DNA from: Mytilus edulis
Taxonomy: Eukaryota > Mollusca > Bivalvia > Mytilida > Mytilidae
Assembly (NCBI RefSeq): GCF_963676685.1
Contig: NC_092356.1
Location: 46,029,601-46,093,600, forward strand
Length of the DNA: 64,000 bases
Direction of reading: 5' to 3'
Under the pieces are notes generated by a model. That model was not told the origin of the DNA. It saw only the letters and a list, made by a program, of their open reading frames with translations, and did not search any database. How positions within the stretch are numbered: position 1 is the first letter of the stretch; each line of letters begins with the position of its first letter. A program made the translations under genes and the position numbers. This document shows, one piece after another, positions 48,501 to 60,323 of this stretch.

Positions 48501-51500
48501 ATTTAACCAAACTTGTCCACAGTCATCATGATCATTGCGTTTATCATTATGGTATCTTGTTAAAAAGATGTGTCCCATGACCCCCCCCATGAATCAAGAT
48601 GGCAGCCATGGCTAAAAATACATAGGCTTATTTTTCTAATGAAATTGTTCATTACATGTAGGTCAAGTTCTATCTGCCCTTTAATTTTCAGACCATTCGG
48701 GCAACTTGTTGTTGGGCTGCTGCCCCGGAATTAGTAATTTTAGGAAAATTTTGCAGCCTTTAGTTATTATCTTTTGATGTCTCGAAATATCAATGTTATT
48801 TGTACAAGACTTACAACATGTAGAAGCAGATAGAAAGCGAGGCTGTGGCGAGAAAAAGTTTTTTTTCCAGCCAAGTACAAATAAAATTTATATTTCGAAA
48901 CAAGGTATGCTGTTTCACTATAAACTGCAACTCTTATAACTGATCTAATTGATGTATTTAGAGTAGAAACTATCATTTCTTACTTTTAAGCCAAAGGCGT
49001 AGAATTTCCGCCAACCTGTATATTTTATTGACGTCATCAATTAAACTGTACAGAAACCCATTGTCTACGTCATATACAAGGGGATATATACATGTACGAT
49101 CACTGACTGTTTATCACAGATGAATTATAGTCGATGCAATTTGACTGCTCATATAGCACAGCTGCAGTATGTCACCTTATATTAGTACTGTTGTTCAAAT
49201 TTTTAGTTTTAAAATATATATATGTTAGATATAGGAAGATGTGGTGTGAGTGCCAATGAGACAACTCTCCATCCAAATAACAATTTATAAAAGTAAATCA
49301 TTATAGGTCAATGTACGGCCTTCAACTTGGAGCCAACGGTCTAATCTATATAAAAACGAGTAACGAGAAACATGTATAAATTACATAAACACATGATAAC
49401 TACTGTACACCAGATTCCTATATGTACATAAATGTATTGACACATACAAATACTGCAATTTTTTAAATGAAAATTAATATTTCAGGTATGTACCACAGTG
49501 GAATAGGACCAATACAGCTTAATAATTTATTTACATCACTAAATTTGTTAAATGTCAGTGAAAGCCTGATAAGAAGACGTTGTGAAGAGGTTGGGCCTAT
49601 TCTTGAAAATATAGCACAACAGTCCGTAGACAATGCTTTGTTTGAGGAGGGATTGCTAACAAAAACTTGTGAGTAAATCAATGATGACTCTTTAATGACA
49701 GATTTGTGTAAGCCTGATATTTTCTAGTCTACAAAGGATTGAACCACTCTACACATGTCATGAATATTAATGTGAATGTGATTTGTTGTGTGAAAATTAG
49801 CACTATTTTGAATGAGCATGAAATGAAGTTTAAATCATAATTAACGCAACATAAGTTTTAATATGTCAGTCTTTAAAGAAAAATAGAACTTTATTCATAT
49901 GATAAACAAGAGGCTAGCTAGATCTGGCTTTGTTCACATGTAATTTGTCTATTATTTGAGTTTGTTAACTTTCAAAAAACCTGCTATGAAACAATGAACA
50001 CCAAACTAAGTCTTAATTATCCTTATTTAGTACAAGGTTTGTGTTTTATTTTTTCTTTTGTAAAAAAAACATGGCTGCCATTGCTATAAATAAATCATAG
50101 GGGTGAAATGCAGATTTTGGCTTATAACTCTGAAACTAAAGCAATTAGTATATATTTGACATGGGGTCAAGATCTATATTCCCTTAAATTTTCAGGGGAA
50201 TCAGACATTGCCTGACCTGTTGTAGGGTTGCTGTCCATATGTAGTGCTTTTATCTTTTAACTTGTCAATCATTTTTTTCATTTCAGGTAATTTACAAGCC
50301 GATAATGACAGTGATGCAATTCATGCCATTGCTAGTGGGTCAGAAACTGCAACAAGCAGTAGTGGAATAGCTTCAACAGATAACACTAATCCTGTGTGTG
50401 GCCCTTTTAGTGTAACTGGAATAACAGCATCAGCAGACGGAGCTTATCAGAGAAGGGGCTCAGGAAGGTGTTACAATAGTTTGTCTGGTAACTATATCTT
50501 TATTATTTACCTATCTTAAGATGGAAGTATTATGATCTGTTTACATGTCATACTAAAACTAAAAAAAAACTTATTTTATTCTTAAAACTAAGAAATATTG
50601 AACAGATATATCATTCTTGGAAGCAGGGTTTCCGTTGGCAGCCTCCATTTTTACACATTTTGGAAAAGAAAAAAAAATGTTTGCAATGAAAGATTCATCG
50701 TTTGCAAAAGAATTTGGCTAAAGAAATTATAACAATTGGATTTTATCCATCTTGTTTACCTTTTACGGGTTTCTTGGACAAAATGAATACTTCATCAGAC
50801 AATATTGATTTAACAGTTGACTATACTGTATTGGCTTTGCTCATTGTTAAAGGCCGTACAGTGACCTATAATTGTTAATTTCTATGTCATCTTGGGCTCT
50901 TGTGGAGAGTTGTCTCATGTGCAATCATACCACATCTTCTTTTTTTTTCTCTTTTGGTTTTTTTGTAAGTAAGGAAAATTGTATGTAAAATATGTTTATG
51001 TTTGTTGGCAAAACTAAATTGAAAAAGGCATAGAGGTAAAAAAGAATATTTTCCACCAGCAGAAAAACATATGTGTATAAAAATGAACAGGGTTATAAAA
51101 ATGAAATAAATTTGAATAAAAATACATTAAAAATACTCCTGGTATCAACTATTTTTATGAAGGGTACAATAATGTGAATAATATATATGAGGAGCTAGAT
51201 TCCTTTTGACATGAAAGTGGGTGTAACACGTAATTAATGAAATCCAGTAATTTAAAAAAAATATTCAATGGAAAATTTTTTTTGTAGGAACAGCTTCCAT
51301 GATTGGGAAAAAAACAGGAAAGGTTGTTGGCTATAGTGCTCGATATAAGAGATGCAGGAAATGTGATGTGGCAAAATTTAAAAAACGGCTACCAACAAAA
51401 CATAAATGTCGTAAGAATTGGTGTGGCTCAGCCAAATCTATGGAACCAGACATGATTGTGGAAATACTAAAAGACGCCAAAAAGAAAGATACCCCGGTAA

Positions 51501-54500
51501 TTACACTAATAGGAGATGACGATTGCACAGCATTCAATCGGGCAAGATGTGAAGTCGACTCATGTTTGGAAAAGGTCAGTGACATCAATCATGTAAAGAA
51601 GAACATATCAAATAGGCTCCACAAAATAAAAGGCAAATATAAAGAGCTGTCTGTAAAAACAATTACTGCTCTCATTAAAAGTTTTTCTTTCATGTTAGCC
51701 CAAAACAAAGGTGACTCAGACAGAATAAAGAACAGTTTACCATCTGTAGTGCTACACCAGTTTGGTAATCATGATGGATGTGGAGACTTGTGCCAAATGA
51801 AAAACAAACCCACAGCAAAGCACAGAAATCTACCATGGGGTGCAGATCTCAAAGATGAAAACTTGAAAAAAGATCTTTTAAAAGTGTTTACAGACCTTGA
51901 CCCGGGAAAGATGAGCAAACTAGATTCCAGTAATCCTAATGAAAGCTTTAACAACACTGTTCGATCAAAGGCCCCTAAAGACAAGCATTACAGTGAGAGT
52001 GGAAGTTTAGCTCACAGATTGTCTGCTGCTGTTTGTCAAAAAAATGAAGGCTACAAATATGTTGCACAGGTACTAATAATTTATTTAAATAAAGTAATAT
52101 AAAAACATTCATCAAATTATTTTTTTAAACAGAATATGGTTTATAAACTTGAAAAACTGTAAAACTGGTTCACTAATTAGGTTAAGGTGAAAGATAAACC
52201 ATAATCACATGAAACTCATAGATATAAAAAAGAAGATATGGTATGATTGCCAATGAGACAACTCTCCATGAGACAAACTTGACACAGAAATTAACAATTA
52301 TATATATAGGTGACTATATGGCCTTCAACAATGAGCCAAGCCCATACTGCATAGTCAGCTATAAAAGGCACGAAATGACAATGTAAAACAATTCAGAGCA
52401 AACTAACCGCCTTATTTTTATAAAAAAAAATAGAACAAAAAACAAATTTGTAACACTAACACATAAACAAACGACAACCACAGAATTACAGGTTCCTTAC
52501 TTGAGACAGGCACATACATAGAAAAAAATATATCAAAAAGAATGATATAAATGTTGTTTAGGATGGTAGCTTTGTGAAATGTTATCATACATAATGTAAG
52601 ACACAGCTCCCAAGTTCTTGTGTGTTTTTTTAGGTCCATGAAGAGCTTGGTCTTAGTCCTGGAATTGCCACAACAGTAACAGCTGCAATAAGAGACAAGG
52701 ATGTTAACAGGAAAAGGACTGTAGCAAAGACTAAGGAATTTAAGGTTTGATTTAAAAGCATTTCAGAATTTTCATTCGAACACAATCTTTATACATTAAA
52801 TGACTTTTAAGGAGATTGATAAATTCTAAACATAGTTTTATGCAGCCTTTTGAAATTTCTTATTTTCATGATAAAAAAAATTAAAAATCCCTGTTTTGTG
52901 GGAGTTACATCCCTTTGATCATATGATAGAAAGTTTTTAAATGAAAAGAAATCCTCTAAATTGTTGGTTTTTTTTTAAATTTTATATAAAGTATTATCCT
53001 ATTGTATCATTATAACTATGTGAATAAACATTAAATTTGTCCTGCTTTAGAGTGTGTAGACTTTACTTTTACATGAAACAATGCAAAGGAATGTTTATTT
53101 CTTATATTTTACAGTTACAACGTTTAAAACTTAAAAGTCAGAGATCTTCAGAAACAAGAAGTCATGAAATCAGGGAAGGGGACACTTACTGCTCAAACGT
53201 CATTGGTATGTATAAATTTTATCTGTACGTTTTCAATAAGAATTTAAAAAAACAATAATTGTTCCTACAACATGTTATCAAAGCACTACCCATATATAAA
53301 ATATATTTCAAAATATTTGATATAAAATTATAGTTATATTAATTTGGGATTTACTGTTTTCTAACAAAGAAAGATAATTTTTGTTAGAGTTTTTTGACAA
53401 CATAGATGTTTGGGGAATATGATTGAACTTTCATGTTAACAACCTTTTAATATAATTTTGACAATGAAAGAACATGACTAATTTCCATTAATGAAATTGC
53501 CCTGCTAACATTATTGGTAAATTATTTATAATACTGTTACTCTCTTTTGTGGTTTGTATTTCATATAACTTATATTATGTTTTTTTTTTCAAATATCCAA
53601 ATATACAATTTTCAAATATACAATTATCCAATATATAACAATATCAAAATAAGAAAGAAATTTGAAATCAAAATGTATTTTGAAGATTTAACAAAAAAAA
53701 GTGTTTCCATTACTTTTTCATATGACAGTGGATTACAACACAAAAACCGAAACAGTGTTATTACATCCCTTCTTTCTAATTTTATACATTATATTGAATT
53801 TTTCCAGATAGGTCTTCTTACAAGATATAATTTGACCTCAATTGTATATTTTAGCTGATGCACAAGAACCTGATTTGACAGTTATTCCAGGACCATCAGA
53901 GGACAACTGTGAACATATTGAGAAAGTTGCAGTTTTTTATGATTTAGAGACCACAGGACTAAGTATGATATAAATATGAATTGGAAATAGGAAAGCATCA
54001 AGTTTATTTGTACAAGCTTTAGGAGTAAGGGAATATGCCAGACTTGCCAAACAATTTCACCTATCAGCCAAGTATTCACAAAAACTTGATATTTTCTGAC
54101 AATATTATATACTTATTGACTGACAGGCTATAAGGACAAATCATTGAATGGATAAAGAGTGGAAGCATAGTTAAACTTGCTATTGTTTGAAAAAGCCAGT
54201 CAATAACTATTTTTTTATAAAGAAAACCATGGCATCAGAATGATGTATTATCAGACTATGATGTCACTTTTATCCAAAGACAAAAGTTCAGGAAATGGTT
54301 AAAAACTATTTGCTGGTTAAGTCTTTTTTACTATTAGGTAAATAGTCCAGAGAAAATTTTCTAAAAAAAAAGCTTGTGTTCGTTTATAGTTCTATTGTAA
54401 AAAAAACACACTGTCGTATAACAATGGTATTTTATTCGGAAAAAAGTTCTAGACAATCAGGAATTCATTAGTTGAGCCAAATAATGTCCTTCCACCTTTT

Positions 54501-55665
54501 TAATCTGCAACTTTTTAGAATGCCTCATCAAGGAAATGTTATGAAACTTACACAAAATTTAAGTCATAGATGCACATTTATTGGAAAATATAAAGAAAAA
54601 TAATCCTGGTCTAAGAAATTCCAAGGGAGATAATTGATATAATTTAGTTAATCAAATGTGGGATGTGGAGGTATCCTTTAGTAAGTTGAGTCATATTCCT
54701 ATGCAATACTCTCAGACTGCTAAGTACTATCCATACTGATCTGTGTCCACTATTGTTACTCTTGGTTTAATTATACAAAAGAAATTTGCAATTGAACTTT
54801 TACCATGACAATCATTCAATCTACTTATTTTCATCAATTTATTAAGTTATTTTCTTTTTTATATAGGTAGACAAAGTTCAATTACACAAATCTCTGCAGT
54901 TTGTGAAGAACAGGAATTTAACAGATACGCAACTCCTACTCAAGAAATTTCAGAAGATGCATGTAGAGTGACAGGATTAAAGTTTAATACAGCGACAAAT
55001 GAGCTCCTTTACAATGATGAACCAGTTTCACATAAACACCCACAGCAAGTTCTTTTAGATTTCATACAGTTTTTAATGTCACTTTGTGCCAGTGACAAAC
55101 ACATTGTGCTTGCTGCTCATAACAATAGGCTATTTGACAGTATCATACTATTTAATCAATTAAAATTTTATAAATTATGGATCATTTTTCAAGATATATT
55201 GTTGGATTCTGTGATACTTTACCTTTTTTCAAAATGTTGTATCCAGAATTTGAAAATTACAAGCAAGAGTATATTGCTCAGAAACTGTTGAATGAAGCTT
55301 ATTCCGCTCACAACGCTTTAGATGATTGTAGAATGCTTATGTCTCTTGTAAAAAAGACGGAGAAAATTGATGTTCTCCTATCTGACTATTTTTACAGCAG
55401 TCACCAAGTTACATTTCAGGGTGTGCAACCGAATAAAGAGTCATTAGAACACTTGTTAAGAAATAAGGTCCTCTCTAGAACAATTTTCAAGAAACTTGAA
55501 GATTCAACATTGACTTACAATCATCTGAAAATTTCTTATCATAGAGATGGATTTGATGGTCTATTTTATTTGTTGAGTGAAAAGACAGGCAGTGGAAAGG
55601 CCAGAATTAGTAACAATCGTCGAGTGATCCAAAAGATAGCTGACTTTTTTTCTAATGAAGAATGA
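45041..55665 (+). CDS. Mutator-type DDE transposase fused to DEDDh exonuclease (8 exons)
   Basis: Exons 45041-45563, 49486-49668, 50287-50487, 51288-52069, 52634-52744, 53115-53205, 53855-53962 and 54867-55665, each with AG/GT borders and compatible phases. The sum is 2798 bases, one short of a multiple of three, matching a frameshift in the last exon; intact length would be about 932 residues. Order: FDTTFTPD-type repeats; a zinc ribbon (CSRCD...RCYNCND); a DDE catalytic region with ASADGAYQRRGSGRCYNSLSG, a Cys cluster (RCRKCD...KCRKNWCG), LIGDDDC and SNPNESFNN as probable D, D, E; a C-terminal basic part; then a 3'-5' exonuclease (FYDLETTGLS, AAHNNRLFD, YSAHNALDDCRML). The transposase would cut and rejoin the element ends at TTAA; the exonuclease role is unknown. 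Confidence 0.8.
45744..46950. mobile_element. 1.2-kb MITE with internal 73-bp satellite
   Basis: Starts GGAATCCATGACAAGTCGCC and ends with the near-complement GGCGACTTGTCCTGCTTCC; GTGCAAGA flanks both ends (45736-45743, 46951-46958), an 8-bp duplication. Inverted arms of about 110-130 bp are rich in CGCCCCACTT words. The centre is a 73-bp tandem array. There is no coding capacity. It sits in intron 1 of the transposase gene. The 8-bp duplication suggests mobilisation by a hAT-like or related transposase (inference). Confidence 0.8.
45975..46660 (+). repeat. 73-bp tandem array
   Basis: AACTCGCCCCACTTATGG recurs at 46341, 46414, 46487, 46560 and 46633, exactly 73 bp apart, with shorter irregular units to the left (near 45990, 46068, 46137, 46191 and 46268). 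Each unit also holds ATCCCGTTGTATATAAGTTA and GTGAATATTACTCCTGCC. Confidence 0.9.
47160..47900. other. Intron of transposase gene with repeat fragments
   Basis: Contains a copy of the 'ttccagcttgatactgtctg' repeat (about 47198-47260, compare 15189) and a reversed R1 fragment (about 47290-47410). No coding exon is seen between 45563 and 49486. Confidence 0.5.
48460..48790 (+). repeat. Partial copy of the 500-bp bivalve repeat
   Basis: Matches 29690-30060 (CTCTGAAACTATAC, CAAGATGGCAGCCATGGCTA, TCTATCTGCCC, TAGTTATTATCTTTTGA). Confidence 0.65.
49232..49430 (+). repeat. R1 repeat, variant subfamily
   Basis: GGAAGATGTGGTGTGAGTGC, GACAACTCTCCATCCAAATA, ATAGGTCAATGTACGGCCTT; the same subfamily as 63768-64000. 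Confidence 0.7.
49486..50487 (+). CDS. Transposase exons 2 and 3
   Basis: Exon 2 (49486-49668) has a helical segment with MYHSGIGPIQLNNLF and RRRCEEVGP. Exon 3 (50287-50487) ends with the first catalytic block SADGAYQRRGSGRCYNSLSG. Both are phase 1-1 with TTTCAG acceptors. Confidence 0.8.
49905..50240 (+). repeat. Partial copy of the 500-bp bivalve repeat
   Basis: TCATAGGGGTGAAATGCAGA, GGCTTATAACTCTGAAACTA and TTTTCAGGGGAATCAGACAT follow the order of the 29680-30740 units. It ends about 45 bp before exon 3. Confidence 0.6.
50810..50945 (-). repeat. R1 repeat, reverse, variant
   Basis: TAAAGGCCGTACAGTGACCT and CAATCATACCACATCTTC. Confidence 0.7.
51288..52744 (+). CDS. Transposase exons 4 and 5: catalytic core
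   Basis: Exon 4 (51288-52069) contains the Cys cluster, LIGDDDCTAFNRAR (second acidic residue), a SDINHVKKN block, the HQFGNHDGCGDLC motif and the SNPNESFNN block (probable third acidic residue). Exon 5 (52634-52744, LGLSPGIATTVTAAIRDKD) joins in phase 0; its donor GTTTGA is weak. Confidence 0.8.
52225..52520 (+). repeat. R1 repeat
   Basis: AAGAAGATATGGTATGATTG to the 'gagacaggcacatacata' part. It fills most of intron 4. Confidence 0.85.
53855..55665 (+). CDS. Exonuclease domain exons 7 and 8 (frameshifted)
   Basis: Exon 7 ends in FYDLETTGLS (ExoI motif D-x-E). Exon 8 has AAHNNRLFD (ExoII Asp) and YSAHNALDD (ExoIII His and Asp), so all DEDDh residues are there. Between FNQL and FSRYIVGFCDTLP the frame changes (one base missing between about 55165 and 55190). 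The protein ends at the TGA at 55663-55665. Confidence 0.75.
53963..54866. other. Intron 7 of the transposase gene, nothing recognised
   Basis: AT-rich without repeat family or coding signal. It separates the two exonuclease exons. Confidence 0.5.
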
Positions 55666-58600
55666 TGTTATTACTGTATACAGTGACTATACACATGAAT
55701 ATGTATTGATAAATAGGGCAGCATTTAATATTTATACATGCGCTTTAAACAAAATAGGGGTTTACTGTTCTACCTCTGTCTGTGCCATAAATATATTTTG
55801 TTTAATTTTTTGAGGAACTTGAAGACGAGGATTTCTGATATTTTATTTCAGGGTTTATAAGTTAGCTTTAACCTGTGATGCATTTTAAGATTCCCCACTC
55901 AACAACTTCCTGTTTAACAAAATTAGTATGATTTTACACATGATAGCCAAGTTGATATTTTTTTTGTCACATTTTTCTCAGAAACTACTATATAAGTCAG
56001 CAATACCATGTGATTCTTTTTCAGATTCATCAATCAACAACATCCCGTTTATCTTACACTTGTATCATTTCACACATGATAGCAATGTGGAAAATTTTAG
56101 TTACATTTTTCCCAGGAACAATTTCAATTTACCAAGAATTCTGAAATTTCAACATCTTTCTGTTTTATAAGGAAATATTCAGGTGGGGGTATCATTTTAC
56201 CTGCATCACGGTATGTAATTCTGTCTGTCTATTAATCTTTCGACAATGATTTCTTCGCTTCTATGAGAGGGAATGATTTTATATGAAGCCCAGAGCTTGA
56301 TCATGGAGAGTTGTAAGCATTTTTTTATCTGGTATGCAGCAAAATTATGTACTCAGTTTAAAGTATGACTGCTGAATGTACAAGGAAATTATTTTTGTAA
56401 AGTTTTCTTGGCTTTTATGAAAGGGGATGATTTTATATTTGGCCCAAAGCTTGAAAATATTGAGTTGTAACGATTAAGCAGTTTTTAGATCTGCAGTTCA
56501 GCCACTTTGTGTTTGCTGATAGTTTGAAATGTAACTACTCATTGTACAAGGTAAAAGTTTGTCTTCAAAATTGTCTAAGCTTCTATGAAAGGGAATAATT
56601 TCATATTTTGTCCAGAATAGACTCCAGATCTTAACATGTTGAGTGCAATAATTAGATCTTCAGTACAGGAACTTCCTGTAAGAGGGTAGTTTGAAATTTT
56701 ACTACCAATTGTATTTGTGTATAAGGAAAATTTGTGAACAAAATTTTCTTGGCTTCTCTACAAGACAATCATTTTATATTTGTTAACCTTTTGTAAATTT
56801 GTGTAATACTAATGGATATCTTGGATAAACCAGTAGGAAAACTTGAATCACATTTTCCTGAGTGACCATCGGTTCAGTTTATATTGATAAGGTATGCTTG
56901 GAAGGATGGGTACGTCAATAAACGCCTTTGCCAAAACTGCTTCCCTAATATAGTCATGCGCAGTACACATGAAAAGAATTTGAGGTCTGAAGAAAGATAA
57001 AATTTGGAAAACAAATATTAAAAATGTATCAATTAATAATTATCAGAATTTAGCACATTTTTTTAGAACGTGGTTGCTTTGTAATCTGGTCTCAGACTCA
57101 CAAATTCAACATAAAAGCCCTCTTTTTTGTTTGTAAGTTTAGGACTCCGTCCAGTAAATAAGTTTATTAATCCTATAATGTTGCACAAAAATTACAATTT
57201 CATTTGATTTCAGTTATCAACCTTATGTTTTAGGGACTTTAAAAATCTGTTCATAAACATATATAGTTACCTTGTTTTCATTGTTGAATTTATGTTATTT
57301 GTTATATTGTTAATATTGAAATTATTAAATACTCAATCAGTAAGAGATTGTTTTTTTTATTATGTTTATCTGGCCTAGAAATCAAAGAATAGATCAGGGA
57401 GTGTTAGTTCTGTCTGTAGTATTGAACATTGTTGGAACAAATGCATGAAGTCATCACCAAGTCTCCCGGGTGCAGTAGATATAAACAAATAAGAAGATGT
57501 GGTATGATTACGAATGAAACCGATTCAGCTATAAAGGCTCACAATATGATCTGCACTGAATGACATTGGAATTGACTACTGACAGTCTGCTCTATATTGC
57601 CTCAAAAACATTTAAAAAAAACAGTTGAATACAATGGCTCAGCAAAATTTCAAGATAAATGATATGACAGAAAAAAAAAGACTCGTGATTCCCAGAGAGG
57701 AGTTCACATGGCCTTAAAAGTACCCAAGCCTCCAGGCTATAAAGACCAGCTTTTAATGATTTCAACAGGATTCTGTATGAGATATTTGTTTTTATAGTTG
57801 AACCCTCACAAGTTTATATATATACGTCTACTAAAAGTAGGGGATTATAGTGTAAAGATCTCTGTGTCCGACAGTCCATTGGTACAAAGTCTGGTTGAAC
57901 TGCAGGTAGAAGTTATTTTATTTTACCATAAAGGATTGTGCTATGATATCATTATGAAAACTTTATATAAACCTATAGGCATCAGAGTATAAATAATATC
58001 ATTTTGGTATTTAACCCTTCTAATCAACTTCACGGTTCATTGATTATGTAAAAAAGGTATTGCATTACATTTTATTTTTTTAGATATTCAATTTGTGTTT
58101 TGAGATGTTCCCCATTAAGATTTTTAACCAATATTTCCATTTGCAAGTCTTAACTAGGAATCTACTTTTTTCAAATAAAGTGCAATTCAATTCCTATTGA
58201 TATTTTCTATTTGTAAAATAAATAAAAAAAAGTTTTGAGATTCTCCCTTCAAAAATGTCAAACCCAATAAACCAATTTTTTTTTATTTCTATTAACTCAA
58301 ATGCATTCTTTTATGTATGTATTATAAGTTTGTTTTATTTACATTTACATATTTCTTTTCAATTATTTTTGATTATTAGATTTTTGCTTGTGAAGATATG
58401 ATAATAAACGACTTGAAATTTTGCACCCCCCCTCCACCCTCCTCCTTGTGAAATTTTACCTTTTAAGTATGTTTTTTTAATTAATAATTACAGTTTTGTT
58501 GATCCGGGATAACAAAGAGACAACTTATTACATTTTTAAAAATTAATTTTTGATATTTTGAGTGATCTCTTGATTTTCTTTTTAAAAAATGGTAAAATGT

Positions 58601-58925
58601 AGGTTTTGAGAGCCCCCCCTATAAAAATTTTCCCCCGCAACACCTGGTTTTCTGACTTTGAATGGAAAGAGTGATGTTTGATGCATGTCATATGTGAAAA
58701 ACAAAATTAGTTATTGAACAGTTTTTTTTTAAATTCACTTTTAGTTCATTTCAGGGCAATTTTTACTATATATCCATTATACTATTAGCCCTATTTTAGC
58801 ATGTCCCTCCCGTTACTACAATAAAGGTAAGGTATATATTTTTTTAGCTTAATCCATTCATTATACATATATAGGAATTGAGGAAAAAATTCAGACATAG
58901 TTATTGGTCAGATTTTTCATAATTC
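55666..58925. other. 3' non-coding part of the TTAA transposon
   Basis: No second gene is recognised. Positions 56250-56790 hold three or four units of about 170 bp (ggcttctatgaaagggaat..., ttgagttgtaa). A short R1 fragment lies at 57480-57540, and 58420-58640 is C/T-rich. The ORF 57798-57992 has no features. Confidence 0.55.
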
Positions 58926-58942
58926 TTTTAGATTGGGTCTCG
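58926..58942 (-). repeat. Right terminal inverted repeat of TTAA transposon
   Basis: Complement reads CGAGACCCAATCTAAAA. It is followed by TTAA (58943-58946) and then gypsy RNase H coding sequence on the minus strand. Confidence 0.8.
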
Positions 58943-58946
58943 TTAA

Positions 58947-59510
58947 CATCAAAATCATACGTTTGCAGTCTTAATCTCCATCTTTAAATTCTCGCTGGCG
59001 GTTTCGATTTTGGATTGTTGAAAATACATTCCTGGACCAGTGGTTGATGATCGGTAATGAGTAAATTTGTGTCCGTACAGGTAAAGATGAAAGCATTCTA
59101 TAGCCCATACAATGGTTAGTACTTCTCGCTCTGTCTAACTGTATCGTTTTTCTACACCAAGCGCACGGCTTGCGTATGCGTTAACTCTGCCATCCCGAGT
59201 AAGTAACGCGTCAACACCTACTGGACTTGCATCAACTATAAGAACAGTGGCCTTTCTTGGATCAAAATAAGCCATTATCCTATTGTTCATAAAATCCTGT
59301 TTAAGTGCCTCAAACGATTGTTGTTGTTCTGAAGTCCATGTCCATGTCACTCCTTGCTTTGTTAAATGTCTTAATGGTTCGGTTATTGTAGAATATTCTG
59401 GTATAAATCTTCCAACGTAGTTAGTCATCGCTAAAAAGCTACGTACTTCCGATATGTAACTCGGTATATTGGTGTTACGAATTGCTTCAACTTTTCTCGG
59501 ATATTCCTTT
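58947..59510 (-). pseudogene. Ty3/gypsy RT end and RNase H region (other part of the split element)
   Basis: The minus-strand frame 59539-59135 (residues from PRKVEAIRNTNIPSYISEVR on) is the end of the RT plus RNase H start: SFLAMTNYVGRFIPEYS, IVDASPVGVDALL, ASRALGVEKRYS. It continues past a TAG at 59135 (normally Gln) through the ITDHQPL block to the TTAA at 58943, with a TAA near 58985. The 43393-44787 part continues directly from here. The upstream gag, protease and RT core are missing. Confidence 0.85.
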
Positions 59511-59615
59511 GAGCAGCAACCCTCTGTCAAGGAAAGCATGACAGGAAATACAAGCCTGGGAATGTCGTAATAATTAGGGGATATATACTCCGTATGCAGG
59601 TGCTGCTGGAATGTT
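59511..59615 (-). repeat. Penelope-like element fragment
   Basis: About 100 bp matching 42670-42775 of the Penelope element (CCGTATGCAGGTGCTGCTGG, GAGCAGCAACCCTCTGTCAA). It joins the truncated gypsy fragment at about 59510, so the nominal start of the gypsy frame is Penelope sequence read through. Confidence 0.75.
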
Positions 59616-60323
59616 TTTTTTCATTTTGTAGACTGACCTGCAATACAAGGCTTCAGGTACATGACATATAATTTTAAACACGTGATCGTTATATCAAATT
59701 AAAACAGGAGAATGCTACACTATATGTTTTTTAAAAGTCACAGGTTCAACCATATTTCTTTAGGAAGACTGAAAGCAGCAGATAAAGAAATGATATTGCA
59801 CGATTTTATTAATCGAAACAAATAATCAAAAGAGTATACATCTTATGGGTGGATATTTATCAATTATGCACTTCTGACGAGGTCAGTACGTTATACATTG
59901 ACCAGTTCAGATTATATTAACCGAGGACGATATTCCTCGTATCAACCTCAAACAAAGGCTATAGTAATGCACAGTGTTAAACTTGATATTAAAACTTCAC
60001 TATAATAAGTTATTTTACAATTATACATGTTCAATAGATAATGTACTATGAATGCCAGTATAATGTTATTTGCCTGAAGATAATATTATTGGGTTCTAAT
60101 ACATATCAATTCAAGATATTTCACTTTGTTTTGTTTACTTCTGTATCTTTCCAGATATGTCGTGTGCTAGTTGTTAAAAGTCTATTAAAACAACCGTTAG
60201 TTAAAATAATTTATAAATTGATAAAACAAAAACAGAAGAGATTTGTAAATCAAATGCATGAAGCAATATTTTTCTTTTGCTTTTCCTGAACTGTTTATGA
60301 ACTAAAATATATCTCTTTAACAG

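Larger units (their letters stand above)
44792..58942 (+). mobile_element. 14.15-kb DNA transposon encoding transposase-exonuclease fusion
   Basis: Termini are CGAGGCCCGATCTAGAA (44792) and, as complement, CGAGACCCAATCTAAAA (58942), matching at 14 of 17 positions with all three differences being G/A transitions. TTAA flanks both ends. The insertion sits in the RNase H region of a Ty3/gypsy fragment. It carries one multi-exon gene (45041-55665) with a Mutator-type DDE domain and a DEDDh exonuclease. TTAA duplications are known for Kolobok and piggyBac elements, whereas classical Mutator elements make 8-11 bp duplications. Together with the transposase type this suggests a Kolobok-like element (inference). 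Much of its length is introns filled with R1 and other repeats. Confidence 0.8.

Noticed and set aside
49463..49681. Minus-strand ORF over transposase exon 2
   Set aside because: Mirror of the plus-strand exon, which has splice sites and fits the protein.
44792..58942. piggyBac classification from the TTAA duplication
   Set aside because: The transposase motifs (DGAYQRRGSGRCYNSLSG, NPNESFNN) are of the Mutator type, not the piggyBac type.
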